Counted from the first letter of the stretch, positions 27,009 to 35,824 are shown. The stretch is 64,000 nt of DNA from Lachnospiraceae bacterium (GCA_015057865.1 SVDH01000007.1:1-64000), one strand, 5' to 3'. The notes: a model not told the origin generated them from the sequence alone. Made by a program: numbers and translations.

Positions 27009-30000
27009 ATGGCTTTTACACATCTGCATGTTCATACAGAGTACAGTCTTCTGGATGGTTCTAATAAAATAAAGGAATATGTACGCCGGGTGAAAGAACT
27101 CGGTATGACAAGTGCTGCCATCACCGATCATGGCGTCATGTACGGTGTGATCGATTTCTACAAGGCGGCCCGTGCGGAGGGAATCAATCCCGTGATCGGC
27201 TGCGAGGTCTATGTGGCACCGGGGTCCCGGTTCGACCGGGAAGTGGGATCGGGAGATGACCGGTATTATCATCTGGTTCTGCTTGCAGAAAATGACCAGG
27301 GTTACAGCAATCTGATGAAAATCGTCTCTGCCGGATTTGTGGACGGCTATTACTACCGTCCCCGTGTGGATATGGAGATTCTGAACCAGTACCATGAGGG
27401 GATCATTGCTCTTTCGGCTTGTCTGGCAGGGGAAGTTCAGCGCCTGCTGTTAAAAAATGACTACAACGCGGCAAAGGAAGCCGCATTCAAATATGAAGCT
27501 TGTTTTGGCAAGGGAAACTTTTTCCTTGAACTGCAGGATCATGGTATTCCGGAACAAAAAGGCGTTAATCAGAAGCTGATGCGCCTGCATACAGATACCG
27601 GTATCGATCTGGTCGCGACCAATGACGTGCATTATACATATGAGACAGATGCGGAGGCGCATGATATCCTGCTGTGCCTGCAGACCGGGAAAAAGCTTGC
27701 GGACGAAGACCGCATGCGCTATCCGGGCGGACAGTATTATGTGAAGTCCGAAGAGGAGATGAGAAATCTGTTCCCCTATGCACAGGAGGCCATCGATAAT
27801 ACGCAAAAGATCGCGGACCGGTGTCATGTGGAAATAGAATTCGGTGTGACCAAACTTCCCAAATTTGATGTTCCGGAAGGGTATGATTCCTGGACATATT
27901 TAAATGAACTCTGTCATGCCGGATTAAAACGGTGCTATGGAGACCGTGCAGAAGAGGTGAGAGAGCGGCTCGATTACGAACTCTCCGTCATTCAGAAGAT
28001 GGGATATGTGGATTATTTCCTGATCGTCTGGGACTTCATCCGTTATGCGAGAGAACACGATATCATGGTCGGCCCGGGCAGGGGCAGCGCGGCCGGAAGT
28101 ATCGTATCCTATACACTGGGGATCACACAGCTGGATCCGTTGAAGTATCAGCTCCTGTTTGAGCGTTTCCTGAATCCGGAACGTGTGTCCATGCCGGATA
28201 TCGATGTGGACTTCTGTTTTGAACGAAGGCAGGAAGTGATCGACTATGTGGTACGAAAGTATGGGAAAGACCGGGTGGTACAGATCGTCACCTTTGGTAC
28301 ACTGGCTGCCCGCGGTGTCATCCGTGATGTCGGGCGTGTGATGGACATCCCCTATGCACGCTGTGATACGATCGCGAAAATGATCCCGAACGAACTGAAT
28401 ATTACGATCGAGCGTGCGTTGAAGATGAATCCGCAGCTTCGCCAACTATATGATACGGACGATGAAGTAAAACGTTTGATCATGATGTCGCGCCGCCTTG
28501 AAGGTTTACCGCGGCATACCTCCATGCATGCGGCCGGTGTTGTCATCAGCCAGAAGGCAGTGGATGAATATGTGCCGCTTTCCCGCGGCTCTGACGGCAG
28601 TATCACAACACAGTTTACGATGACAACGTTAGAAGAGCTTGGCCTTTTGAAAATGGATTTCCTGGGGTTAAGAACGCTTACGGTAATCCAGGATGCGGTC
28701 AAAAATATCGGGGAGATGACCGGCTCAGAGCCGGATATGGCAAAGATCGACTATGCGGATCAGGATGTTCTGGCATCTCTCGGCACAGGGCGTACAGATG
28801 GCGTTTTCCAGCTGGAAAGTGCAGGGATGCAGAGCTTTATGAGAGAACTGAAGCCGAAAAGCCTTGAAGATGTGATCGCCGGAATCTCTTTGTACCGACC
28901 GGGACCGATGGATTTTATTCCCAATTATATTCGGGGCAAAAACCATCCGGAGACCATTACATACGACTGCCCGCAGTTAGAGCCGATCCTTTCTGCAACA
29001 TACGGATGTATCGTGTATCAGGAACAGGTTATGCAGATCGTGCGGGAGCTGGCCGGCTATACACTTGGAAGAAGTGATGAAGTACGGCGTGCAATGTCAA
29101 AGAAAAAGACTGATGTCATGGAGCGGGAGCGTCAGTACTTCGTATATGGCAATCCGGAGCTTGGCGTTGCAGGATGCCTTGCAAACGGCATCGACGAAAA
29201 GACCGCAAATCATATTTTTGATGAGATGTCGGATTTTGCCAAATATGCGTTTAATAAATCGCATGCCGCAGCCTATGCGATCGTATCTTATCAGACTGCA
29301 TGGCTGAAATACTATTATCCGGTTGAGTTTATGGCGGCGCTGATGACATCTGTTTTAGACCATTCGACCAAGGTGGCAGAATACATCCAGGTCTGCAGAC
29401 AGATGGGGATCGAAGTCCTCTCTCCGGATGTCAACACCGGAAGAGGCAGTTTCTCTGCTGTACAGGTCGATGGAAAGAAAGCCATCCGATATGGATTGTC
29501 GGCGATCAAAAGCGTCGGTCGTCCTGTGATCGAGACGATCGTCTCGGAACGTGAGCAAAACGGACCGTTTCTATCGATGCAGGATTTTGCAGAGCGTCTG
29601 GCGGGAAAAGAAGTCAATAAGCGCGTTTTTGAAAGCTTTATCAAAGCAGGAGCGTTTGACAGTTTCTCTGATAACAGGAGGCAGCTGTTACAGGCGTATC
29701 CGTTGATCGTGGATGCGGCAGGAAAGGAGCGGAAAAATGCGATGACCGGTCAGATGTCTTTGTTTGATCTGGTCGGCGAAGAACAGAAAGAGCAGTTCCG
29801 CATTCCGCTTCCTGAGGTGTCGGATTTTTCCGAGAGCGAGCGCCTTGCCATGGAAAAAGAAGTGCTTGGTATTTATGTCAGCGGACATCCGCTGCAAAGC
29901 GATGAAGCACTGATGAAACAGGTTACGACAAGGCAGACCGTCGATTTCCTTCTGGAGGATTCCGACACGGACAATATGGCCGGGATTCATGTACAGGATG

Positions 30001-30497
30001 GAGAGCGCGCTGTGATCGGCGGCCTTGTGGAAGGAAAAACGATCAAGTATACGAGACAGAACCAGGCAATGGCATTTGTGATGATCGAGGATCTGGTCGG
30101 TATTGTTGAAGTGATCGTCTTTCCGCGTGATTTTGAAAAATACGCAAACCTTCTGGAAGAAGACAGCAAAGTCTTTGTTGCCGGCCGGGTGTCGGTTGAA
30201 GAAGGGAAAAACGCAAAGCTGATCTGTGAAAAGGTCGTGCCGTTTTCGGAGGGGACGAAGGAAGTCTGGATCCGGTTTCGGGACATGGCAGAATATGAGC
30301 AGAAAAAGGAACAGCTTTTACGCCTCATCGGCCTTTCTGAGGGGAAAGACGAGGTGATCCTGTATCTTGCAGCAGAGCGTGCTATTAAGCGGCTCGGAGC
30401 CGGACAGGGAATCCGGGCGGATGGACTGATTGAAGAATTGAAGCAGTCATTCGGATCCGAAAATATACAGATAAAAGGAAAGAAACTTGCGATCTAG
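27009..30497 (+). CDS. dnaE: DNA polymerase III subunit alpha
   Basis: Replicative DNA polymerase of the DnaE1 type, 1162 residues. The N-terminal PHP domain starts FTHLHVHTEYSLLDG and has ITDHGVMYG. The catalytic block is PDIDVDFCFERRQEVI with upstream GPGRGSAAGSIVSY, followed by LPRHTSMHAAGVVI and the C-terminal helix-hairpin-helix and OB-fold regions (AVIGGLVEG). It is first in a run with pfkA, an RNA methyltransferase and relQ. Confidence 0.97.
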   Translation: MAFTHLHVHTEYSLLDGSNKIKEYVRRVKELGMTSAAITDHGVMYGVIDFYKAARAEGINPVIGCEVYVAPGSRFDREVGSGDDRYYHLVLLAENDQGYSNLMKIVSAGFVDGYYYRPRVDMEILNQYHEGIIALSACLAGEVQRLLLKNDYNAAKEAAFKYEACFGKGNFFLELQDHGIPEQKGVNQKLMRLHTDTGIDLVATNDVHYTYETDAEAHDILLCLQTGKKLADEDRMRYPGGQYYVKSEEEMRNLFPYAQEAIDNTQKIADRCHVEIEFGVTKLPKFDVPEGYDSWTYLNELCHAGLKRCYGDRAEEVRERLDYELSVIQKMGYVDYFLIVWDFIRYAREHDIMVGPGRGSAAGSIVSYTLGITQLDPLKYQLLFERFLNPERVSMPDIDVDFCFERRQEVIDYVVRKYGKDRVVQIVTFGTLAARGVIRDVGRVMDIPYARCDTIAKMIPNELNITIERALKMNPQLRQLYDTDDEVKRLIMMSRRLEGLPRHTSMHAAGVVISQKAVDEYVPLSRGSDGSITTQFTMTTLEELGLLKMDFLGLRTLTVIQDAVKNIGEMTGSEPDMAKIDYADQDVLASLGTGRTDGVFQLESAGMQSFMRELKPKSLEDVIAGISLYRPGPMDFIPNYIRGKNHPETITYDCPQLEPILSATYGCIVYQEQVMQIVRELAGYTLGRSDEVRRAMSKKKTDVMERERQYFVYGNPELGVAGCLANGIDEKTANHIFDEMSDFAKYAFNKSHAAAYAIVSYQTAWLKYYYPVEFMAALMTSVLDHSTKVAEYIQVCRQMGIEVLSPDVNTGRGSFSAVQVDGKKAIRYGLSAIKSVGRPVIETIVSEREQNGPFLSMQDFAERLAGKEVNKRVFESFIKAGAFDSFSDNRRQLLQAYPLIVDAAGKERKNAMTGQMSLFDLVGEEQKEQFRIPLPEVSDFSESERLAMEKEVLGIYVSGHPLQSDEALMKQVTTRQTVDFLLEDSDTDNMAGIHVQDGERAVIGGLVEGKTIKYTRQNQAMAFVMIEDLVGIVEVIVFPRDFEKYANLLEEDSKVFVAGRVSVEEGKNAKLICEKVVPFSEGTKEVWIRFRDMAEYEQKKEQLLRLIGLSEGKDEVILYLAAERAIKRLGAGQGIRADGLIEELKQSFGSENIQIKGKKLAI

Positions 30498-30525
30498 TAT
30501 TCCGGTTAGACGGGAGGAAATGAAA

Positions 30526-31530
30526 ATGGCAGAAGAAATCAGGACAATAGGTGTGCTCACAAGCGGCGGAGACGCTCCGGGAATGAATGCAGCGATCCGT
30601 GCTGTGGTCCGCCAGTCGATCGCACGCGGGAAACGTGTGATGGGAATCCGCAGGGGCTATAGTGGAATGATCGCCGGAGATTTTGTCGCAATGGATGCAC
30701 ACTCTGTATCAGATATCATCCAGTGCGGCGGAACAATTCTGCAGACAGCGCGCTGTAAGGAATTCCATACAAAAGAAGGACAGGAGATGGCTGCAAAACG
30801 CTGCCGGGAAAACGGCGTCGATGGTGTCGTTGTCATCGGAGGAGACGGTTCTTATCGCGGGGCGCAGGCGCTGGCAAAGTGCGGGATCAAGACCATTGGC
30901 GTTCCGGGAACGATCGATCTGGACATCGCATGTACAGACTATACGATCGGATTTGATACTGCAGTCAATACCGCAATGCAGGCGATCGACAAGATCCGTG
31001 ACACTTCAACGTCGCATCAGCGCTGCAGCATCATCGAAGTGATGGGGCGCCATGCCGGCTATATCGCACTTTCCTGTGGGATCGCAAACGGCGCAGAGCA
31101 GATCATGATTCCGGAAAAATATGATTTTGATGAAGTGCGGATCATTCAGGATATCATTTACCGTCGCAGCATGGGAAAGAAACACTACATTATCATCAAT
31201 ACCGAAGGCATCGGCAATACGGAAAAGCTCGCAAAGCGGATCGAAGAAGAAACCGGAATGTCTGCCCGTACAACGATCTTAGGATATTTGCAGCGCGGCG
31301 GAAGTCCGACTGCAAGAGACCGTGTCTATGCGACGATCATGGGCGCAAAAGCGGTCGACCTGCTTTGTGAAGGAAAGAGCAATCGAGTTGTAGCCTTTAA
31401 GAATGGTGAATATGTAGATTTCGATATCGACGAAGCGTTGGCAATGCAAAAGTCGATTTCAGAATATGATTACAGGATCTGCCGGAATATGTCAAAAGGA
31501 TACGGCGATCCGATCGAAACAGACGCATGA
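30526..31530 (+). CDS. pfkA: ATP-dependent 6-phosphofructokinase
   Basis: Phosphorylates fructose 6-phosphate in glycolysis. LTSGGDAPGMNAAIR and GGDGSYRGA give the ATP loop. The Gly in GVPGTID, rather than Lys, argues for ATP and not pyrophosphate. The catalytic TIDxD motif reads TIDLD instead of the almost universal TIDND; both Asp residues remain. The protein has 334 residues. The ATG at 30526 is 8 bases from GGGAGG. It overlaps the methyltransferase gene by 4 bases. Confidence 0.95.
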   Translation: MAEEIRTIGVLTSGGDAPGMNAAIRAVVRQSIARGKRVMGIRRGYSGMIAGDFVAMDAHSVSDIIQCGGTILQTARCKEFHTKEGQEMAAKRCRENGVDGVVVIGGDGSYRGAQALAKCGIKTIGVPGTIDLDIACTDYTIGFDTAVNTAMQAIDKIRDTSTSHQRCSIIEVMGRHAGYIALSCGIANGAEQIMIPEKYDFDEVRIIQDIIYRRSMGKKHYIIINTEGIGNTEKLAKRIEEETGMSARTTILGYLQRGGSPTARDRVYATIMGAKAVDLLCEGKSNRVVAFKNGEYVDFDIDEALAMQKSISEYDYRICRNMSKGYGDPIETDA

Positions 31531-32336
31531 GAGAAGAAGTGATCACAAGCACGGCGAACCGTCAGGTGAAATATCTGGTTTCGCTGATGAAAAAACCGAA
31601 GCTCAGAAAAGAGAATGGTGTTTTTGTAACAGAAGGATTGCGGATTTTCCGCGAGATTCCGCAGGAGCTGATCCGGGAGGTTTACGTGACAGACCGGTTC
31701 CTTTTGACGCATGGTGAAGAAGTAAAGGACCTTGCGTACAAGGTGCTTTCAGAAGACGTGTTTTCCAGGATCGCAGATACCAAAACACCACAGGGGATCC
31801 TTTGTGTCGTAAAGCGTGTTTCTTCTAGTATAGAAGAGATGTTTCGGGAAAATGGCATATGGCTGCTGCTTGAGGATATCCAGGATCCCGGTAATCTGGG
31901 AACGATCATCAGGACAGCGGAAGGCGCGGGTGCGGCCGGTATATTTCTGTCATCGGGCTGTGTCGACATTTTTTCTCCGAAAGTGGTGCGTTCGACGATG
32001 GGCAGTATTTTCCGTGTTCCATTTGTAAAAGACTGCGATCTGAAAGAAACGGTGCGCTTCCTGAAAGAAAAGAGCGTAACGGTATATGCGGCAGGGATTC
32101 GTGATGCACTTTTGTATGACGAAGCGGAGTATCGTGAAGGTGCTGCTATTTTGATCGGCAATGAAGGAAACGGATTGAGCGAAGAGATGCTGCAAACGGC
32201 AGACAGACAGATCATGATCCCGATGCAGGGAAGGCTGGAGTCTTTAAATGCGGCAATGGCAGCGGGAATATTGCTTTATGAGGCAGATCGTCAAAAAAGA
32301 GCGGGGGGCAGGAATGTTTCGGATCTGGGCGCGTGA
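31527..32336 (+). CDS. TrmH/SpoU-family RNA 2'-O-methyltransferase
   Basis: An SPOUT methyltransferase modifying a ribose in rRNA or tRNA. The N-terminal substrate-binding part has the typical NRQVKYLVSLMKKPKLR and FVTEGLRI. The three SpoU motifs are EDIQDPGNLGTIIRTAEGAG, ILIGNEGNGLSEE and IPMQGRLESLNAAMAAGILLYE. It has 269 residues. Its ATG overlaps the pfkA stop (ATGA). The exact target nucleotide is unknown. Confidence 0.92.
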   Translation: MREEVITSTANRQVKYLVSLMKKPKLRKENGVFVTEGLRIFREIPQELIREVYVTDRFLLTHGEEVKDLAYKVLSEDVFSRIADTKTPQGILCVVKRVSSSIEEMFRENGIWLLLEDIQDPGNLGTIIRTAEGAGAAGIFLSSGCVDIFSPKVVRSTMGSIFRVPFVKDCDLKETVRFLKEKSVTVYAAGIRDALLYDEAEYREGAAILIGNEGNGLSEEMLQTADRQIMIPMQGRLESLNAAMAAGILLYEADRQKRAGGRNVSDLGA

Positions 32337-32580
32337 ATTTCAAAACAACAAAATGCTCCGGGATCTGGTGGTTCCTGTTCCGGGGGAAGATACCCGAACA
32401 CATAAGGTGTTTGAAGCATTGCATGTGATCTGTGAGGAATTTGATCTGGGCAATCCGATCTGGCTTGATTCCAATGTGGAAGAGTTCAGACGGCAGTCTA
32501 AAACGAGATTCTATTCTGACAGTTTTATTGAACAGATCGCATTTGATTATCTTGAAATATGGATCATAGAAGAGGATTGA
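32314..32580 (+). CDS. Small conserved protein of unknown function
   Basis: An 88-residue cytosolic protein starting MFRIWAREFQNNKMLRD and rich in aromatic and acidic residues (GNPIWLDSNVEEFRRQSKTRF; ending LEIWIIEED). The ATG follows GGGGGGCAGGA. It overlaps the end of the methyltransferase gene by 23 bases in another frame. No domain is recognised; the translation looks natural and it lies between an RNA methyltransferase and relQ in one transcript. Confidence 0.7.
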   Translation: MFRIWAREFQNNKMLRDLVVPVPGEDTRTHKVFEALHVICEEFDLGNPIWLDSNVEEFRRQSKTRFYSDSFIEQIAFDYLEIWIIEED

Positions 32581-32582
32581 TT

Positions 32583-33257
32583 ATGGGGGACGAACAACGA
32601 ACAGGTGCTTTTCCGATGCTCGAAAATGTAGCGACCTGGCAGAATCTGATGTTTTTATATGAATCGGCGATCAAGGAAGTGCGTACCAAGCTGGATATCT
32701 TAAGTGAAGAGTTCCAGAATAATTATCGCTATAATCCGATCGAATATGTAAAATCCCGTATCAAGACGCCGGAAAATATCGTAAAAAAAATGCGCCGCCA
32801 GGGCTACGAGATCACAATGGAAAACATGGTTGAAAAGATCAATGATGTGGCCGGTGTCAGGATCGTCTGTGATTTTACATCGGATATCTATCGCCTGGTA
32901 AAGATGATACGGAACTTAAAGGAGTTTGAAGTGATCCGCGAAAAGGATTATATCGCAAACCCGAAGGACAGCGGATATCGCAGTTATCATATGATCGTAA
33001 AGGTTCCGGTCTACACGACAACAGAAGTGGTCAAGACAAAGGTTGAGATACAGATCCGTACTATCGCGATGGATTTCTGGGCGACATTAGAGCATAAGAT
33101 TTATTATAAATTTGAAGGAAACGCGCCAGACTACATCAGCCGGGATCTTCAGACCTGTGCCTCCATCGTTGCACAGCTGGATGATAAAATGCTGTCTCTG
33201 AATGATGCAGTTATGCGGGCGAGTGACAGGCTTGACAATTCGGTTACAGAAGACTAA
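32583..33257 (+). CDS. relQ: Small alarmone synthetase, RelQ/YjbM type
   Basis: Makes (p)ppGpp from GTP/GDP and ATP. Only a synthetase domain is present, with no HD hydrolase, TGS or ACT domains. Key motifs are RIKTPENIVKK (nucleotide site), INDVAGVRIVCDF, the G-loop-like KDSGYRSYHMIV and EIQIRTIAMDFWATLEH. With the ATG at 32583 behind AGAGGA it is 224 residues, as expected. It is the last gene of the dnaE-pfkA run. Confidence 0.93.
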   Translation: MGDEQRTGAFPMLENVATWQNLMFLYESAIKEVRTKLDILSEEFQNNYRYNPIEYVKSRIKTPENIVKKMRRQGYEITMENMVEKINDVAGVRIVCDFTSDIYRLVKMIRNLKEFEVIREKDYIANPKDSGYRSYHMIVKVPVYTTTEVVKTKVEIQIRTIAMDFWATLEHKIYYKFEGNAPDYISRDLQTCASIVAQLDDKMLSLNDAVMRASDRLDNSVTED

Positions 33258-33276
33258 TCTGTATTCTAATGATCTG

Positions 33277-33459
33277 TAACTGTTCAGGCTTCTCGGAGTA
33301 AAGACAATCATTGGGGAGTTTTACTCACCTAATGAGTGGCTTTATTCTGAGAAACCTGAAAGGTACCGCCTTCCACATGAGCAAAATTTTGGTTTCTGCA
33401 TTGTTGATGTTATTTGAGCAAAATTTTGCGAATGTAAGATGGCGGGGCCTGAACAGTTA
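33277..33459. repeat. Compound-hairpin element with 13-bp terminal inverted repeats
   Basis: Perfect 13-bp inverted repeats TAACTGTTCAGGC (33277-33289) and GCCTGAACAGTTA (33447-33459) enclose 157 bases. Inside, 33283-33303 pairs almost perfectly with 33340-33360, and the hairpin continues inward through CATT/AATG and GAG/CTC, giving a stem of 30 or more pairs. A second part has CCGCC..CACAT/ATGTA..GGCGG pairing and two copies of GAGCAAAATTTTG. The left arm can pair with either of two partners. No gene is present. It may be a MITE-like repeat or a cis-regulatory RNA of the following metal GTPase. Confidence 0.65.
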
Positions 33460-33494
33460 GAGTTTATGGAATAAATCTTACAGGAGGGTTTGAA

Positions 33495-34607
33495 ATGACT
33501 AAAATAGATATCATCTCCGGTTTCCTCGGAGCCGGCAAAACAACACTGATCAAGAAACTGCTGGAAGAAGTTTTTGCGGATGAAAAAGTCGTTCTGGTAG
33601 AAAATGAATATGGCGAAGTCGGCATAGACGGCGGCTTTTTAAAGGAAGCAGGGATTGAGATCAAAGAGCTCAACTCGGGCTGTATCTGCTGCTCGCTGGT
33701 GGGCGATTTTTCCAGAAGCTTAAAAGAGGTCATTGAGACTTATACGCCGGATCGTATCCTGATCGAGCCTTCCGGTGTCGGTAAACTTTCAGATGTTATG
33801 ACTTCCGTAAAAGAAATGGAAGAGAAGTTTGATGTAAAACTGAATGCGCTGGTGACTGTCGTAAATGCAAAGAAAGCTGTTAAGCAGCTGCGTGCATTTG
33901 GTGAGTTTTTCGGCAATCAGGTTGAAAATGCGACGACGATCGTTCTGAGCCGCACACAGGAAATGGAGCAGGAGCCGCTCGATGTATGTATTGCTCTGCT
34001 CAGAGAGCGTAATCCGAAAGCTGCGATCGTGACGACGCCATGGGATCAGATCACAGGACAGCAGATGCTGGATGTTGTAGAAAGCCAGCGTTCCTTCATG
34101 GATGAGATGATGGCGGAATTCGAGGCGGAACATCACCATGATCACGATCACGATCACGAGCATGAGCATCACCATGATCACGACCACGAGCACGATCACG
34201 ATCACGAGCATCACCATGATCATGACCATGAGCATGAACATCATCACGATCACGAGCATGAGCATCACCATGATCATGACCATGAGCATGAACATCATCA
34301 CCATCATGATCATGACGGACATCATCATGCGGATGATATCTTTACAAGCTGGGGAATTGAGACGCCGCACAAGTATACGAAAGAAGGAATCGAGGAGATC
34401 TTGAAGACCTTCATCGACACGGAAACGTATGGCGAAGTTCTTCGTGCAAAGGGTATGGTTCCGGCAGAAGACGGAACATGGATCTATTTTGACATGGTTC
34501 CGGGCGATTATGAGATCCGTGAAGGCGCGCCGGAGTATACCGGAAGACTTTGTGTGATCGGAACAGATCTGGATGAAGCAGGTCTGGAAAAACTGTTTAA
34601 TGTATAA
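33495..34607 (+). CDS. COG0523 (CobW/YeiR-type) metal GTPase with long His-rich tract
   Basis: A G3E-family P-loop GTPase thought to deliver or insert metal. The Walker A loop is GFLGAGKTT (residues 9-17), the metal motif GCICC is at 62-66, and IEPSGVGK follows. From about residue 212 to 278 the chain is a run of His, Asp and Glu, about half His, before the CobW C-terminal domain. This tract probably binds zinc, nickel or cobalt. The gene follows AGGAGG and is 11 bases from a second GTPase gene, so they are one unit. Confidence 0.92.
   Translation: MTKIDIISGFLGAGKTTLIKKLLEEVFADEKVVLVENEYGEVGIDGGFLKEAGIEIKELNSGCICCSLVGDFSRSLKEVIETYTPDRILIEPSGVGKLSDVMTSVKEMEEKFDVKLNALVTVVNAKKAVKQLRAFGEFFGNQVENATTIVLSRTQEMEQEPLDVCIALLRERNPKAAIVTTPWDQITGQQMLDVVESQRSFMDEMMAEFEAEHHHDHDHDHEHEHHHDHDHEHDHDHEHHHDHDHEHEHHHDHEHEHHHDHDHEHEHHHHHDHDGHHHADDIFTSWGIETPHKYTKEGIEEILKTFIDTETYGEVLRAKGMVPAEDGTWIYFDMVPGDYEIREGAPEYTGRLCVIGTDLDEAGLEKLFNV
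34130..34330 (+). repeat. Tandem repeats encoding the His-rich tract
   Basis: Low-complexity CAT/CAC/GAT/GAC/GAG codons. A 41-bp block at 34207-34247 recurs exactly at 34261-34301 (54-bp period), with shorter imperfect copies around it. This suggests recent expansion by slippage or unequal exchange. Confidence 0.9.
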
Positions 34608-34618
34608 GGAGAAACATA

Positions 34619-35569
34619 ATGGATGTACCGGTATATCTGTTCACCGGTTTTATGGACAGCGGAAAAACAACATTGCTCAAAAGCTCGCTGCTTGATGAAG
34701 ATTTTGCGCAGGGCAATAATCTCGTTATTGTCTGCGAAGAAGGCGATGTTGAATATGAACAGGAAGAGTTTTTGAAATACAAAGTCAATGTCGTCGTACT
34801 GCAGTTGGATGATGAATCCGAACTGACAGAGGATTTCCTGGAGGATTGTGCGAAACAGTATCAGCCGGATCAGGTGTTTATTGAATATAACGGAACCTGG
34901 CAGGCAGCAACGATCCTGGACCTTGTGCTTCCGGACGGGTGGGAACTGATCCAACAGCTCACAACGGTTGATGCAGGATCCTATGAAATGTATCTGACCA
35001 ATATGCGGACAATGATGATGGAACAGGTCTTCAACTCAGACGTCGTCATTTTCAACCGTTGTACGGAAGATACACCGAAGGCGAAGTTCCGCCGCAGTGT
35101 CAAAGCACGTAATCCGAAAGCACAGTGTGTATTTGAACGGGAAGACGGATCGATCGATGATTCGCTGATGGAAGAACGCCCGTATGATATGACGCAGGAT
35201 GTCATCGAGATCACGGATGCGGATTTCGGACTGTTCTATCTGGATGTTCAGGAAAGCCAGGAGGTCTATGACGGAAAGACGGTAAGATTCCTGGGGCTGG
35301 TCTATCGGCCGGAAGAGAGATTCGGGAAAAAACCGGTGTTTGTCTGCGGCAGGTTTGCGATGACCTGCTGTGTAGAGGATATTCAGTATATCGGTTTTAA
35401 ATGCAAATATGACAAGGGGGCAGAACTGGAACACCGCTCCTGGGTCTGGATCACGGCAAAGATCCGATATGAGTTTGCGAAAGAGTATCGCGGCAAAGGA
35501 CCGGTGCTTTATGCACAAAAGGTGGAAAGTGCACAAAAACCGGACGAGGAACTTGTCTATTTCAACTAA
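34619..35569 (+). CDS. CobW-like GTPase fused to a YcgQ/DUF1980-like C-terminal domain
   Basis: The N-terminal half is a second G3E-type GTPase with Walker A GFMDSGKTT (residues 10-18), but it lacks the GCxCC metal motif of its neighbour. From about residue 185 the sequence switches to FLGLVYRPEERFGKKPVFVCGRF, then AMTCCVEDIQYIGF, resembling the TIGR03943/DUF1980 (YcgQ) family, whose members pair with YcgR permeases and are linked to zinc control. The fusion is assigned from motif memory, so the second domain is less certain. It starts 11 bases after the His-rich GTPase behind AAGGAG. Confidence 0.78.
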   Translation: MDVPVYLFTGFMDSGKTTLLKSSLLDEDFAQGNNLVIVCEEGDVEYEQEEFLKYKVNVVVLQLDDESELTEDFLEDCAKQYQPDQVFIEYNGTWQAATILDLVLPDGWELIQQLTTVDAGSYEMYLTNMRTMMMEQVFNSDVVIFNRCTEDTPKAKFRRSVKARNPKAQCVFEREDGSIDDSLMEERPYDMTQDVIEITDADFGLFYLDVQESQEVYDGKTVRFLGLVYRPEERFGKKPVFVCGRFAMTCCVEDIQYIGFKCKYDKGAELEHRSWVWITAKIRYEFAKEYRGKGPVLYAQKVESAQKPDEELVYFN

Positions 35570-35582
35570 ATTTTTAAAGATA

Positions 35583-35640
35583 GAAAAGCATGCAGTTTTT
35601 CGGGTGAATGTTGGAAACCCGACGGGCTGCATGCTTTTTG
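35583..35640 (+). terminator. Terminator after the GTPase pair
   Basis: AAAAGCATGCAG (35584-35595) pairs with CTGCATGCTTTT (35627-35638), with an inner TCGGGT/ACCCGA stem and a T run. Confidence 0.9.
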
Positions 35641-35646
35641 TTTAAT

Positions 35647-35679
35647 TTGTATAAAATAGTGGAAAAAAACTGTATACAA
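35647..35679. promoter_or_regulatory. Candidate regulator site: TTGTATA / TATACAA
   Basis: TTGTATA (35647-35653) and TATACAA (35673-35679) form an inverted repeat; the right part contains the full palindrome TGTATACA (35671-35678), a shape common among GntR/FCD operators. It lies about 120 bases upstream of the SDR promoter. Confidence 0.4.
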
Positions 35680-35795
35680 ATCACAAAGAAATCGGTTTCT
35701 CGTGCGTTTTTTACAGAAAAAAGCTCGAAAAAAATAAAAAAATGGAAGATTTTCTGCGGTTACCAATCGGTACCTGACTAACAAGATTGTAGGTA

Positions 35796-35824
35796 TTGCA
35801 TAAAAAAGGCTTGTGATTTATACT
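35796..35824 (+). promoter_or_regulatory. Strong promoter of the SDR-BKACE catabolic cluster
   Basis: TTGCAT (35796-35801), exactly 17 bases, TATACT (35819-35824). Just upstream is the near-palindrome GGTTACC..CGGTACC (35758-35774), a possible operator. The leader is about 60 bases. Confidence 0.75.

Noticed and set aside
33258..33494. Cobalamin, NiCo or other known metal riboswitch before the GTPases
   Set aside because: I could not match conserved residues of any known metal or cofactor riboswitch class; the structure is reported without a class.
34130..34330. CRISPR-like array
   Set aside because: The repeats are in-frame codons of a His-rich protein segment, with no regular spacers.
33789..34370. 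Met/Val-rich minus-strand ORF opposite the His-rich GTPase
   Set aside because: It is only the complement of the His/Asp/Glu repeat codons.
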